From contig REAQ01000172.1 in the NCBI GenBank assembly GCA_004294195.1, forward strand, positions 1-5,301: 5,301 nucleotides of DNA, given 5' to 3'. Both the position numbers and the translations under genes were made by a program. Under the pieces are notes generated by a model. It did no database searches and was not told where the DNA came from. It was given only the letters and a program-made list of their open reading frames with translations. Shown here piece after piece: positions 1 to 5,301 of the stretch. This stretch comes from Sphingobacteriales bacterium. GTDB taxonomy: Bacteria > Bacteroidota > Bacteroidia > Chitinophagales > Chitinophagaceae. The number at the start of each line of letters is the position of its first letter. Within the stretch, counting starts at the first letter, position 1.

Positions 1-4
1 ATAG

Positions 5-226
5 AACCCATCAACACCCGGTTTTTCAGTGTTGTCCAAGACAGTTGAAGTCATGTATAAATGTGATAATTTTTATCATAAAGAAAGTGAGGGAAGTATC
101 ATATGGAATGATCCAGCGTTGGGAATTGATTGGAAAATTCCTCGTGACCAGGTGATTGTTTCCGAGAAGGATACGATGCATCCACTGCTAAAGGATACCA
201 GACATAATTTTATTTACAGTGGCTAA
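5..226 (+). CDS. rfbC: dTDP-4-dehydrorhamnose 3,5-epimerase, C-terminal part only, 5' end disrupted or missing
   Basis: RfbC (RmlC) epimerises C3 and C5 of dTDP-4-dehydro-6-deoxyglucose, the third step of dTDP-L-rhamnose synthesis in the cytoplasm. Family similarity is clear from about position 20 onward: GFSVLSKTVEVMYKCDNF, then an ESEGSIIWNDPALGIDWKIP stretch and the SEKDTMHPLLKD tail that closes the cupin fold. Only about 70 of the usual 180 or so residues are here. In the same frame a TAG stop lies at 2-4, and positions 5-19 read NPSTP where the family has a PxGFAH-like motif before GF. The reading frame is therefore broken at or just before this point, by a real frameshift or deletion, or by sequence error at the edge. 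The GTG at 29 is internal to the fold and is not a credible true start. The stop overlaps the rfbD start by 8 bases. The identity is fairly sure; whether the gene is intact outside the window cannot be decided here. Confidence 0.8.
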   Translation, partial: NPSTPGFSVLSKTVEVMYKCDNFYHKESEGSIIWNDPALGIDWKIPRDQVIVSEKDTMHPLLKDTRHNFIYSG

Positions 227-1082
227 ACAACGCATTCTTGTTACGGGTGCCAATGGACAAGTTGGCAGAGAACTCCGGGAACTTGCCGATATGCATCCAG
301 ATGCGATATTTTATTTCCAGGGAAGGGAAGATTTGCCCCTGACGAATTTTGAAATGATCAGCACGGTTTTTCATACCCTTCAGCCTGATGTACTGATCAA
401 TTGTGCGGCTTATACAGCAGTTGATAAGGCAGAACAGGAAAAAGAATTGGCATTCCAGGTGAATGCAAAAGCAGTTAGCGTGATGGCGGCCCTTTGCAGA
501 GAGCATGGCTGCCGGTTTATACATGTTTCAACAGATTATGTTTTCCCGGGCGATGCCAGCAAGCCATATATTGAAACCGATGCCACCGGCCCCCTTAATG
601 TATACGGTGCTTCCAAACTGGCCGGCGAAGAGCAAGCTTTCGCATTGAACCCTGAAACTATTGTGGTCAGGACCTCATGGGTGTATGCTTCGCATGGGAA
701 GAATTTTGTGCGGACGATGCTCAAACTGATGGCGGAGAGAAGGGCGATCAATGTGGTTAACGACCAGTTGGGCAAGCCTACTTATGCCAAAGATCTGGCT
801 GGAGTCTTGTTGACACTGGCTACCATGAAGGAAATTGCCGGCGGGATCTACCATTTTGCCAATGCCGGTGCCACCACCTGGTTTCAGTTTGCGGCAACCA
901 TTGCCCGTAAGATTGGAACTTCCTGTACTGTTCTCCCTGTATCCAGTTCCGAATTCCCCACCCCGGCCAAACGACCTGCCTATGGCGTGCTGGATACTGC
1001 TAAAATTGAAGCCGTTGCCGGGATAAGGCCAAGATCCTGGGAGGAAGCCCTGGGGGAGTGCCTGGATAAAATTCATCAGTGA
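219..1082 (+). CDS. rfbD: dTDP-4-dehydrorhamnose reductase
   Basis: RfbD (RmlD) uses NAD(P)H to reduce dTDP-4-dehydro-L-rhamnose to dTDP-L-rhamnose, the last step in making this sugar donor for cell-surface polysaccharides. The 287-residue product has the normal family length and the extended short-chain dehydrogenase layout: the nucleotide-binding GANGQVG at residues 10-16, NCAAYTAVDKAE at 61-72, the catalytic STDYVFPG at 104-111 (usually STDYVFDG), and the YxxxK pair Tyr129/Lys133 in VYGASKLAGEE. RTSWVY (151-156), NDQLGKPTYAKDLA (181-194) and RPAYGVLDTAKI (252-263) are typical substrate-domain motifs. The GTG start at 219 is chosen because the next in-frame ATG falls inside the glycine motif. 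No clear Shine-Dalgarno sequence precedes it, and it overlaps the end of rfbC by 8 bases, so translation is probably coupled. It belongs with rfbC rather than with the sulfur genes downstream. Confidence 0.96.
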   Translation: MAKQRILVTGANGQVGRELRELADMHPDAIFYFQGREDLPLTNFEMISTVFHTLQPDVLINCAAYTAVDKAEQEKELAFQVNAKAVSVMAALCREHGCRFIHVSTDYVFPGDASKPYIETDATGPLNVYGASKLAGEEQAFALNPETIVVRTSWVYASHGKNFVRTMLKLMAERRAINVVNDQLGKPTYAKDLAGVLLTLATMKEIAGGIYHFANAGATTWFQFAATIARKIGTSCTVLPVSSSEFPTPAKRPAYGVLDTAKIEAVAGIRPRSWEEALGECLDKIHQ

Positions 1083-1124
1083 TTTCGATAAAGCAAGATT
1101 TTGGGTGAAGCTGACGGTTTTATA

Positions 1125-1153
1125 AATAAGTCTACTATATTTGTAGACTTATT
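1125..1153. promoter_or_regulatory. Perfect 11-bp inverted repeat, probable operator before cysH
   Basis: The left arm AATAAGTCTAC (1125-1135) and right arm GTAGACTTATT (1143-1153) are exact reverse complements, separated by the 7-base spacer TATATTT. The site ends three bases before the cysH ATG and surrounds a -10 promoter element, so a protein bound here would block transcription of the sulfate operon. Its size and AT-rich symmetric design resemble operators of small dimeric repressors; Rrf2-type regulators (the CymR/IscR group) are the candidates I would name, since they control cysteine or sulfur genes in several bacteria, but no regulator gene is in the window. If transcription began further upstream, the same bases could form an RNA hairpin over the cysH start region. 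It has no T-tract after it and is not a terminator. Confidence 0.75.
1136..1143 (+). promoter_or_regulatory. Bacteroidota-type -10 promoter element (TATATTTG) for the cys operon
   Basis: TATATTTG matches the Bacteroidota sigma-ABfr -10 consensus TAnnTTTG at every fixed position. It lies in the spacer and first base of the right arm of the inverted repeat. I see no convincing -33 TTTG or TTG at the usual spacing; the region 1108-1120 holds only weak matches. Transcription would begin a few bases downstream, leaving roughly 5-10 untranslated bases before the cysH ATG at 1157. The placement between the two rfb genes and cysH fits a separate promoter for the sulfur operon. Confidence 0.6.
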
Positions 1154-1156
1154 GAC

Positions 1157-1861
1157 ATGGAACTTAGTGAAGACATATTGAATAGATTCAGGGGCAGGGA
1201 TATCATTGATAACTTCCGGGAACTTGCCGAATGGTATCCGGGAGGCATTGTTTTTTCCACTTCTTTTGGTTTTGAAGATCAGGTCATTACCCATTTGATC
1301 CATGAGTCCGGTACGGATATCCGCCTTTTCACGCTGGATACGGGAAGACTTTTCCCGGAGACCTATTCTACCTGGAGTGCCACGATTACACGTTATGGCT
1401 TACCCATCCAAGCCTGGTATCCTGATGCGGATACATTACGCCAATGGGTAACCGAAAATGGGCCGAACGCGTTTTATCAATCACCAGATCTACGCAAATC
1501 CTGCTGCCATATTCGGAAGGTAGAGCCTTTAAAGCAGGCTCTTGCTGGTCAGAAAGTATGGGTAACGGGTATCCGTGCATCGCAAAGTCCGGAACGGAAA
1601 GACACACCTATTCTTGAATGGGATGCGGCCCATAACATGCTGAAGTACCATCCCTTGCTAGATTGGACAGAACAGCAGACCAAAGATTTTATTGGTGTCC
1701 ATCATATTCCTTACAACCCTTTGCATGATCGAGGCTTTGTAAGCATCGGTTGTGCGCCCTGTACCCGGGCTATTCAGCCTGGTGAGGATTTCAGGGCAGG
1801 GCGCTGGTGGTGGGAAGACAACAGCAAAAAGGAATGTGGACTGCACGCTAAAGCGGAATGA
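1157..1861 (+). CDS. cysH: Assimilatory adenylyl-sulfate (APS) reductase, 4Fe-4S type
   Basis: This cytoplasmic enzyme reduces adenylyl sulfate to sulfite and AMP with thioredoxin as electron donor. The 234-residue product has the CysH fold: the adenylate-binding FSTSFGFEDQV (33-43), LDTGRLFPETY (60-70), TGIRASQSPER (137-147) and the C-terminal catalytic cysteine Cys227 in KECGLH. The cysteine pairs Cys116-Cys117 (KSCCHIRK) and Cys199-x-x-Cys202 (GCAPC) are those that bind a [4Fe-4S] cluster in plant-type and many bacterial APS reductases and are absent from the E. coli PAPS reductase. This supports APS rather than PAPS as substrate, and no APS kinase is seen nearby. There is no fused thioredoxin domain as in plant APR, so a separate thioredoxin is needed. 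The ATG at 1157 gives a normal N-terminus but has no Shine-Dalgarno sequence and sits right behind the inverted repeat. It is the first gene of the sulfate operon. Confidence 0.95.
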   Translation: MELSEDILNRFRGRDIIDNFRELAEWYPGGIVFSTSFGFEDQVITHLIHESGTDIRLFTLDTGRLFPETYSTWSATITRYGLPIQAWYPDADTLRQWVTENGPNAFYQSPDLRKSCCHIRKVEPLKQALAGQKVWVTGIRASQSPERKDTPILEWDAAHNMLKYHPLLDWTEQQTKDFIGVHHIPYNPLHDRGFVSIGCAPCTRAIQPGEDFRAGRWWWEDNSKKECGLHAKAE

Positions 1862-1873
1862 GTTTTTTTGGAC

Positions 1874-1902
1874 ATTAAACCTATTAAAATAGTAGACTAA
1901 TT
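1874..1902. promoter_or_regulatory. Degenerate second copy of the cysH operator-like site, before cysD
   Basis: Aligned without gaps to the cysH palindrome, these 29 bases match at 21 positions. The right half-site GTAGACTAATT (1892-1902) differs from the cysH right arm at one base and ends directly at the cysD ATG; the left half (ATTAAACCTAT) is poorly symmetric with it. The 41-base cysH-cysD gap is otherwise AT-rich and has a T-run at 1863-1869. No TAnnTTTG element is present, so this may be a secondary operator or a decayed one rather than a promoter. It is the only gap inside the operon; downstream genes overlap. Confidence 0.5.
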
Positions 1903-2811
1903 ATGGCAAAGCGCAGATTGGATTACCTGGAACAGCTGGAAGCGGAAAGTGTCTATATTTTCCGGGAGGTAGCGGCTCAATTTGAACGTCCCGCCCTACT
2001 TTTCAGCGGGGGTAAGGACTCTATCACCCTGGTCCACCTGGCCATGAAAGCCTTCGCGCCAGCGCCAATTCCTTTCCCGTTGGTGCATATAGACACCGGC
2101 CACAATTTTCAGGAAGCTTTGGACTATCGGGATCAGCTGGCGGCTGAAGTTGGCGCCACGCTTGTTGTGAGAAAAGTGGAAGACACCATTCGTGAGCGGC
2201 AGCTCACTGAGCCCAAGGGCAAGTTCGCCAGCAGGAACTGGCTTCAAACCTACACCTTATTAGATACCATTGAAGAGTTTGAATTTGATGCCTGCATTGG
2301 TGGGGCTAGGAGGGACGAAGAAAAAGCGCGCGCAAAAGAGCGCATCTTTTCTGTGCGTGATGAGTTTGGCCAGTGGAACCCCAAATTACAACGTCCTGAA
2401 CTCTGGAACCTTTACAATGGAAGGATCAACAAAGGTGAGAACGTAAGGGTGTTTCCCATCAGTAACTGGACAGAGCTGGATGTGTGGCGGTATATCCAGA
2501 AAGAAGGGATCAGTCTTCCATCGATCTATTTTTCCCATGAACGTGATGTGATAGAGCATGACGGACAATTGGTGGCCATGTCGCCTTTTGTACGGCTGGA
2601 TGAATCAGACCGCATCCTTCGTAAGCGTGTGCGATACCGCACTGTTGGGGACATGACTTGCACGGCGGCGGTTGAATCCGATGCATCCAATCTGGATGAA
2701 GTGATCAACGAGATCATCCTTACGCGGATCAGTGAACGCGGAGAAACAAGGATCGATGATCGTGTTACGGAAGCGGCGATGGAAGATAGAAAAAAGAATG
2801 GTTATTTCTAA
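1903..2811 (+). CDS. cysD: Sulfate adenylyltransferase subunit 2 (small, catalytic)
   Basis: CysD is the ATP-pyrophosphatase-type subunit that forms APS and pyrophosphate from sulfate and ATP, driven by GTP hydrolysis in its partner CysN. The 302-residue product matches the usual CysD length. It shows the PP-loop SGGKDS at 35-40, HIDTGHNFQEALDYRD at 62-77, the conserved GGARRDEEKARAKERIFS block at 133-150, FPISNWTELDVWRYI at 184-198, and the diagnostic C-terminus DDRVTEAAMEDRKKNGYF. The ATG at 1903 gives the expected short N-terminal MAKRRLDYLEQLEAES. No Shine-Dalgarno sequence is evident; the bases just before the ATG are the half-site shared with the cysH upstream region. The end overlaps the likely cysN start, so the two subunits are probably made by coupled translation. 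Confidence 0.97.
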   Translation: MAKRRLDYLEQLEAESVYIFREVAAQFERPALLFSGGKDSITLVHLAMKAFAPAPIPFPLVHIDTGHNFQEALDYRDQLAAEVGATLVVRKVEDTIRERQLTEPKGKFASRNWLQTYTLLDTIEEFEFDACIGGARRDEEKARAKERIFSVRDEFGQWNPKLQRPELWNLYNGRINKGENVRVFPISNWTELDVWRYIQKEGISLPSIYFSHERDVIEHDGQLVAMSPFVRLDESDRILRKRVRYRTVGDMTCTAAVESDASNLDEVINEIILTRISERGETRIDDRVTEAAMEDRKKNGYF

Positions 2812-4078
2812 AAAGATGACAATGGATTTATTGAGGTTTATTACTGCAGGCAGTGTGGACGATGGAAAGAGTACACTTATCGGCAGGCTTTTATACGACA
2901 GTAAGAATATTTTGTCTGACCAGTTAGAGCAACTGGAGAAGCAGTCGCTCAATCGAAACGGTGGCGAGATAGATCTGGCTTTGCTGACAGATGGTTTGCG
3001 TGCAGAAAGGGAGCAGGGAATAACCATCGATGTGGCCTATCGGTATTTTTCAACGCCCAAAAGAAAGTTCATCATTGCAGATGCACCAGGCCATGTGCAG
3101 TACACCCGTAATATGATCACAGGCGCCAGCAATGCAGACCTGATTATCATCTTGATAGATGCACGGCAGGGTGTAGTTGAACAAACGAGAAGGCATAGCA
3201 TCATTGCATCCTTGTTGAAGATCCCGCATGTGGTGGTAGCCATCAACAAAATGGACTTGGTAAACTATAGTGAAGAAGTCTACAATAATATCGTATTGGA
3301 CTATGCGCAAGTAGCGTCACAACTCGGGTTGAGCGATGTCCGCTTTTTCCCGATCAGCGCTTTAACCGGAGATAATATTGTGGATTATTCCAGACATACC
3401 GTATGGTACGAAGGCCCTACGTTACTTGAATACCTGGAGGATGTAGTAGTGGCAGGGGATATCAATCATTCCCTGCCACGGTTCCAGGTTCAGTATGTGC
3501 TGCGGCCGCAGTTGCCTGAATTGCACGACTATCGCGGTTATGCTGGTAAAGTGCAAAGCGGTGTATATCGGAAAGGAGACAAGGTTATAGTACTCCCTGC
3601 AGGACTTGAGACAACCATTTCCGCCGTGGAGATTGGCGGGCAAGAAGTAGAAGAAGCATTTGCACCACAGAGTGCGGTGATCCATCTTTCGGATGATATC
3701 GATATCTCACGTGGCGATGCGATTGTTGCGTCTGATGCACTGCCTGCTGTGCAGAATGAGGTAGATGCCATTATCTGTTGGCTGGATGAAAAAAAACTGA
3801 TTAAGGGGAATAAATATTACTTGCAGCACAACAGCCGGAATATCCGTGTGATGGTGAAAGAGATTGAGTACAGGATCGATGTGAATACACTTCAGCAGGA
3901 GGATGTCCTGAATGGGATCTCGCTGAATGAAGTGGCCAAAGTAAAGATCAAATCTTCTGCACCCCTGGTTTTTGATGCATATGCTGACTTGCGTGCCAAT
4001 GGATCAGCAATCTTAATTGACGAAACCAGCAATAGCACGGTTGCTGCTGTTCTCATACAAAAAAACCCAGGCAACTGA
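2798..4078 (+). CDS. cysN: Sulfate adenylyltransferase subunit 1 (GTPase)
   Basis: CysN is the elongation-factor-like GTPase that powers APS formation by CysD. With the ATG at 2798 the product has 426 residues: G1 loop GSVDDGKST (18-26), switch I Thr76 in GITID, G3 DAPGH (95-99, where DTPGH or DCPGH is more common), QYTRNMITGASNAD (101-114), G4 NKMD (150-153) and G5 SAL (187-189), followed by two beta-barrel domains. It ends without the APS kinase (CysC) domain seen in NodQ-type fusions, which are about 200 residues longer. The start is uncertain: 2798 overlaps cysD by 14 bases, ATGs at 2816 and 2822 follow the cysD stop, and the frame is open back to an ATG at 2732, whose extra residues do not look like the family. 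MDLLRFITAGSVDDGKST makes 2822 a fair alternative. The stop shares one base with cobA (TGATG). Confidence 0.95.
   Translation: MVISKKMTMDLLRFITAGSVDDGKSTLIGRLLYDSKNILSDQLEQLEKQSLNRNGGEIDLALLTDGLRAEREQGITIDVAYRYFSTPKRKFIIADAPGHVQYTRNMITGASNADLIIILIDARQGVVEQTRRHSIIASLLKIPHVVVAINKMDLVNYSEEVYNNIVLDYAQVASQLGLSDVRFFPISALTGDNIVDYSRHTVWYEGPTLLEYLEDVVVAGDINHSLPRFQVQYVLRPQLPELHDYRGYAGKVQSGVYRKGDKVIVLPAGLETTISAVEIGGQEVEEAFAPQSAVIHLSDDIDISRGDAIVASDALPAVQNEVDAIICWLDEKKLIKGNKYYLQHNSRNIRVMVKEIEYRIDVNTLQQEDVLNGISLNEVAKVKIKSSAPLVFDAYADLRANGSAILIDETSNSTVAAVLIQKNPGN
3449..3479. repeat. Inverted repeat inside cysN at the GTPase/domain II boundary
   Basis: GTGGCAGGG (3449-3457) and CCCTGCCAC (3471-3479) are exact reverse complements with a 13-base loop; one G-T wobble and one A-T pair can lengthen the stem to 11. 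It lies over codons for residues about 218-228, just after the GTPase domain. No T-run follows, so it is not a rho-independent terminator. It may be chance in coding sequence; a role as a pause site is speculative. Confidence 0.35.
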
Positions 4079-4905
4079 TGCAAACATTTAAAGGAAAAGT
4101 GATCATTGCTGGCGCGGGCCCTGGCGATCCTGGTTTGGTTACCATCAAAACCGCATTGGCACTTCAACAAGCGGATGTGATCTTAACGGACCGATTGGTA
4201 AACCGGGAGATCATTGAGCAGTTTGCAAAGCCAGATGCACAAGTCATTGAAGTAGGTAAGCAGGGTGGTAAGCTCCATTCTACACCCCAAGTGACCATCA
4301 ATCAATTATTGGTGAAGTACGCTGCTACAGATAGGCTGGTGGTAAGGCTGAAAGGAGGAGATGTTTCGGTTTTTGCGAATGTACTGGACGAGTTAGAAAC
4401 CCTGGTGCTACATAATATCCCTTTTGATATCATTCCGGGGATTACTGCTGCATCCGGTGCAGCAGCATATGCGGGTATTCCATTAACTGCAAGAAATTAT
4501 TCCACCAGTGTGCGCTTCCTTACCTATTATCATTCCGAAGTGATTCCTGTAAAAACCTGGAAACAACTGGCCCGTACAGAAGATACATTGGTGTTTTATA
4601 TGTCGGCCCAATCCCTGCATGAACTGTCTGCCCAGTTGATTCGTTATGGCATGGATGTTACGATGCCCCTGGCGATAGTAGAGCAGGCCACAACCCCGGC
4701 GCAGCGTGTACATCTCATTCGGTTAGATGAGGCACAGACCATCAATGTGGAAGAAGTGAGAACGCCGGCACTGATGATTATTGGTAAAGTAGCAGCCTTG
4801 CATGCGCAATTTGGCTGGTTTAAGGCTACCAATTCCGGAACAGAAGCGTTTCGGGAACTGCCTCCCCAGGTTATTTCATCTACGCTCAAACAGTTTGTTT
4901 CATGA
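4078..4905 (+). CDS. cobA: Uroporphyrinogen-III C-methyltransferase (SUMT), siroheme branch
   Basis: This enzyme uses two S-adenosylmethionines to turn uroporphyrinogen III into precorrin-2, the first committed step to siroheme, the cofactor of sulfite reductase. The 275-residue product shows the tetrapyrrole methylase signature GAGPGDPGLVTIK (12-24), the GKQGG motif (60-64), VVRLKGGDVSVF (88-99) and PGITAASGAAAYAGIPLTAR (120-139). The glycine loop reads GGDVSVFANVLDE instead of the usual GGDPFxFGRGGEE, and VRFLTYYHSE replaces the common VTFVTGH, so it is a divergent SUMT subgroup. It lacks the CysG N-terminal dehydrogenase/ferrochelatase domain, so that activity must be encoded elsewhere. 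Position within a cys operon favours siroheme over cobalamin. Translation restarts at TGATG from cysN, and its end overlaps cysJ by 4 bases. The symbol cobA/sumT follows family use. Confidence 0.93.
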   Translation: MQTFKGKVIIAGAGPGDPGLVTIKTALALQQADVILTDRLVNREIIEQFAKPDAQVIEVGKQGGKLHSTPQVTINQLLVKYAATDRLVVRLKGGDVSVFANVLDELETLVLHNIPFDIIPGITAASGAAAYAGIPLTARNYSTSVRFLTYYHSEVIPVKTWKQLARTEDTLVFYMSAQSLHELSAQLIRYGMDVTMPLAIVEQATTPAQRVHLIRLDEAQTINVEEVRTPALMIIGKVAALHAQFGWFKATNSGTEAFRELPPQVISSTLKQFVS

Positions 4906-5301
4906 TCAGGCCCTCTACCAAACAACTGCTGGATGAACTGCTTAAGGTGTCTACACCTGAAGAGAAAATATGGATCAACGGATACCTGAATGGACTGTTG
5001 TCGCAACCTGGTCCCGTTGAAGGCGGTCTACAAAAACTTACCGTATTATATGGTACGGAGACTGGCAATGCAAAAAAAGTGGCTCTTCAGTTTACTGCCG
5101 CCGCCAAAAAAAAGCAGATACCTGTTAAACTGGTTGATGCCGCGCAGTACAACATTAGCACGCTGTCTAAAGAAGATCACGTACTAGTGATCATCAGTAC
5201 GCAGGGCGAGGGAGAACCACCTGTCACTGCAAAGAAATTCTATGATGACCTCATGCAGTCTACTGTAGATCTTTCCAGTCTGCATTTCGCCGTATTTGCA
5301 C
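4902..5301 (+). CDS. cysJ: Sulfite reductase [NADPH] flavoprotein alpha subunit, N-terminal part, cut by the right edge
   Basis: CysJ passes electrons from NADPH through FAD and FMN to the siroheme hemoprotein that reduces sulfite to sulfide. The frame is open from the ATG at 4902 to the window end (133 complete codons). Residues 6-33 (TKQLLDELL...WINGYLNGLL) resemble the short helical lead of CysJ, which in E. coli contains WVSGYFWGVL. The FMN-binding flavodoxin domain then begins: LTVLYGTETGNAKKVA (46-61), with the phosphate-binding TETGN, and VIISTQGEGEPPVTAKKFYDDL (97-118), an almost exact match to the CysJ TQGEGEPP signature. The remaining flavodoxin, FAD and NADP domains must lie beyond the edge. 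The start codon overlaps the cobA stop as ATGA, showing tight coupling. A different diflavin reductase is possible, but the TQGEGEPP motif and the operon context favour sulfite reductase. Confidence 0.9.
   Translation, partial: MIRPSTKQLLDELLKVSTPEEKIWINGYLNGLLSQPGPVEGGLQKLTVLYGTETGNAKKVALQFTAAAKKKQIPVKLVDAAQYNISTLSKEDHVLVIISTQGEGEPPVTAKKFYDDLMQSTVDLSSLHFAVFA

Noticed and set aside
675..1076. 133-codon open frame on the minus strand across rfbD
   Set aside because: It is opposite conserved rfbD sequence and has low-complexity Gly/Ser content without recognisable motifs.
1846..1869. CGCT-AA-AGCG followed by a run of seven T's at the end of cysH, as a possible terminator
   Set aside because: The stem has only 4 bp with a 2-base loop and is separated from the T-run by seven bases; too weak for a rho-independent terminator, and the operon appears to continue.
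2732..2797. Upstream extension of cysN to the ATG at 2732
   Set aside because: The 22 added residues lie entirely within the conserved cysD C-terminus and do not resemble CysN N-termini; starts at 2798, 2816 or 2822 fit better.
2605..3027. 140-codon open frame on the minus strand across cysD and cysN
   Set aside because: It lies opposite strongly conserved cysD/cysN coding sequence and its translation shows no family resemblance; a shadow frame.
4445..4465. CTGCTGCA / TGCAGCAG inverted repeat in cobA
   Set aside because: It falls in Ala/Ser codons of the conserved TAASGAAAYAG segment; repeated GC-A codons explain the symmetry.
5106..5114. Eight A's then G in cysJ, containing the slippery heptamer A AAA AAG in phase
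   Set aside because: No stimulatory hairpin or upstream Shine-Dalgarno-like signal is seen, the -1 frame stops at 5126-5128, and Lys codons in Bacteroidota often give such runs.
5257..5270. AGTCTACTGTAGA in cysJ, similar in wording to the operator arms
   Set aside because: The two TCTAC/GTAGA arms have a 1-base spacer instead of 7 and lie inside coding sequence, so they do not match the site before cysH.

Overview
The window looks like chromosomal DNA of a member of the Bacteroidota, most likely a Chitinophagaceae-type organism. This rests on protein wording typical of that group (for example the CysD C-terminus ending in DRKKNGYF and the CobA segment VRFLTYY), start codons with almost no Shine-Dalgarno sequence, and a perfect match to the Bacteroidota -10 promoter element (TAnnTTTG) before cysH. 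The genus call is inference from remembered family patterns; no search was run. All recognised genes are on the + strand and the window is almost fully coding.

Left part (1-1082): the end of a dTDP-rhamnose locus. The C-terminal third of RfbC (3,5-epimerase) overlaps a complete RfbD (4-dehydrorhamnose reductase). The RfbC frame meets a stop at positions 2-4, and its conserved motif just before position 20 is lost, so it is either broken or carries sequence errors.

Middle and right part (1157-5301): an assimilatory sulfate reduction operon in the order cysH (4Fe-4S APS reductase type), cysD and cysN (two subunits of ATP sulfurylase), cobA (uroporphyrinogen-III methyltransferase for siroheme) and the start of cysJ (sulfite reductase flavoprotein, running off the right edge). 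CysD/CysN activate sulfate to APS, CysH reduces APS to sulfite, CobA makes the siroheme precursor needed by sulfite reductase, and CysJ supplies electrons for sulfite to sulfide. There is no APS kinase, which fits direct reduction of APS. From cysD onwards the genes overlap by 1 to 14 bases.

The most interesting non-coding signal is a perfect 11-bp inverted repeat with a 7-bp spacer (1125-1153) that ends three bases before the cysH start and encloses the -10 element. A degenerate copy with an almost intact right half-site abuts the cysD start (1874-1902). This looks like an operator for a sulfur-responsive repressor. I did not find a previously undescribed multi-gene system; the gene content is a standard pathway, and the regulatory palindromes are what most deserve a second look.
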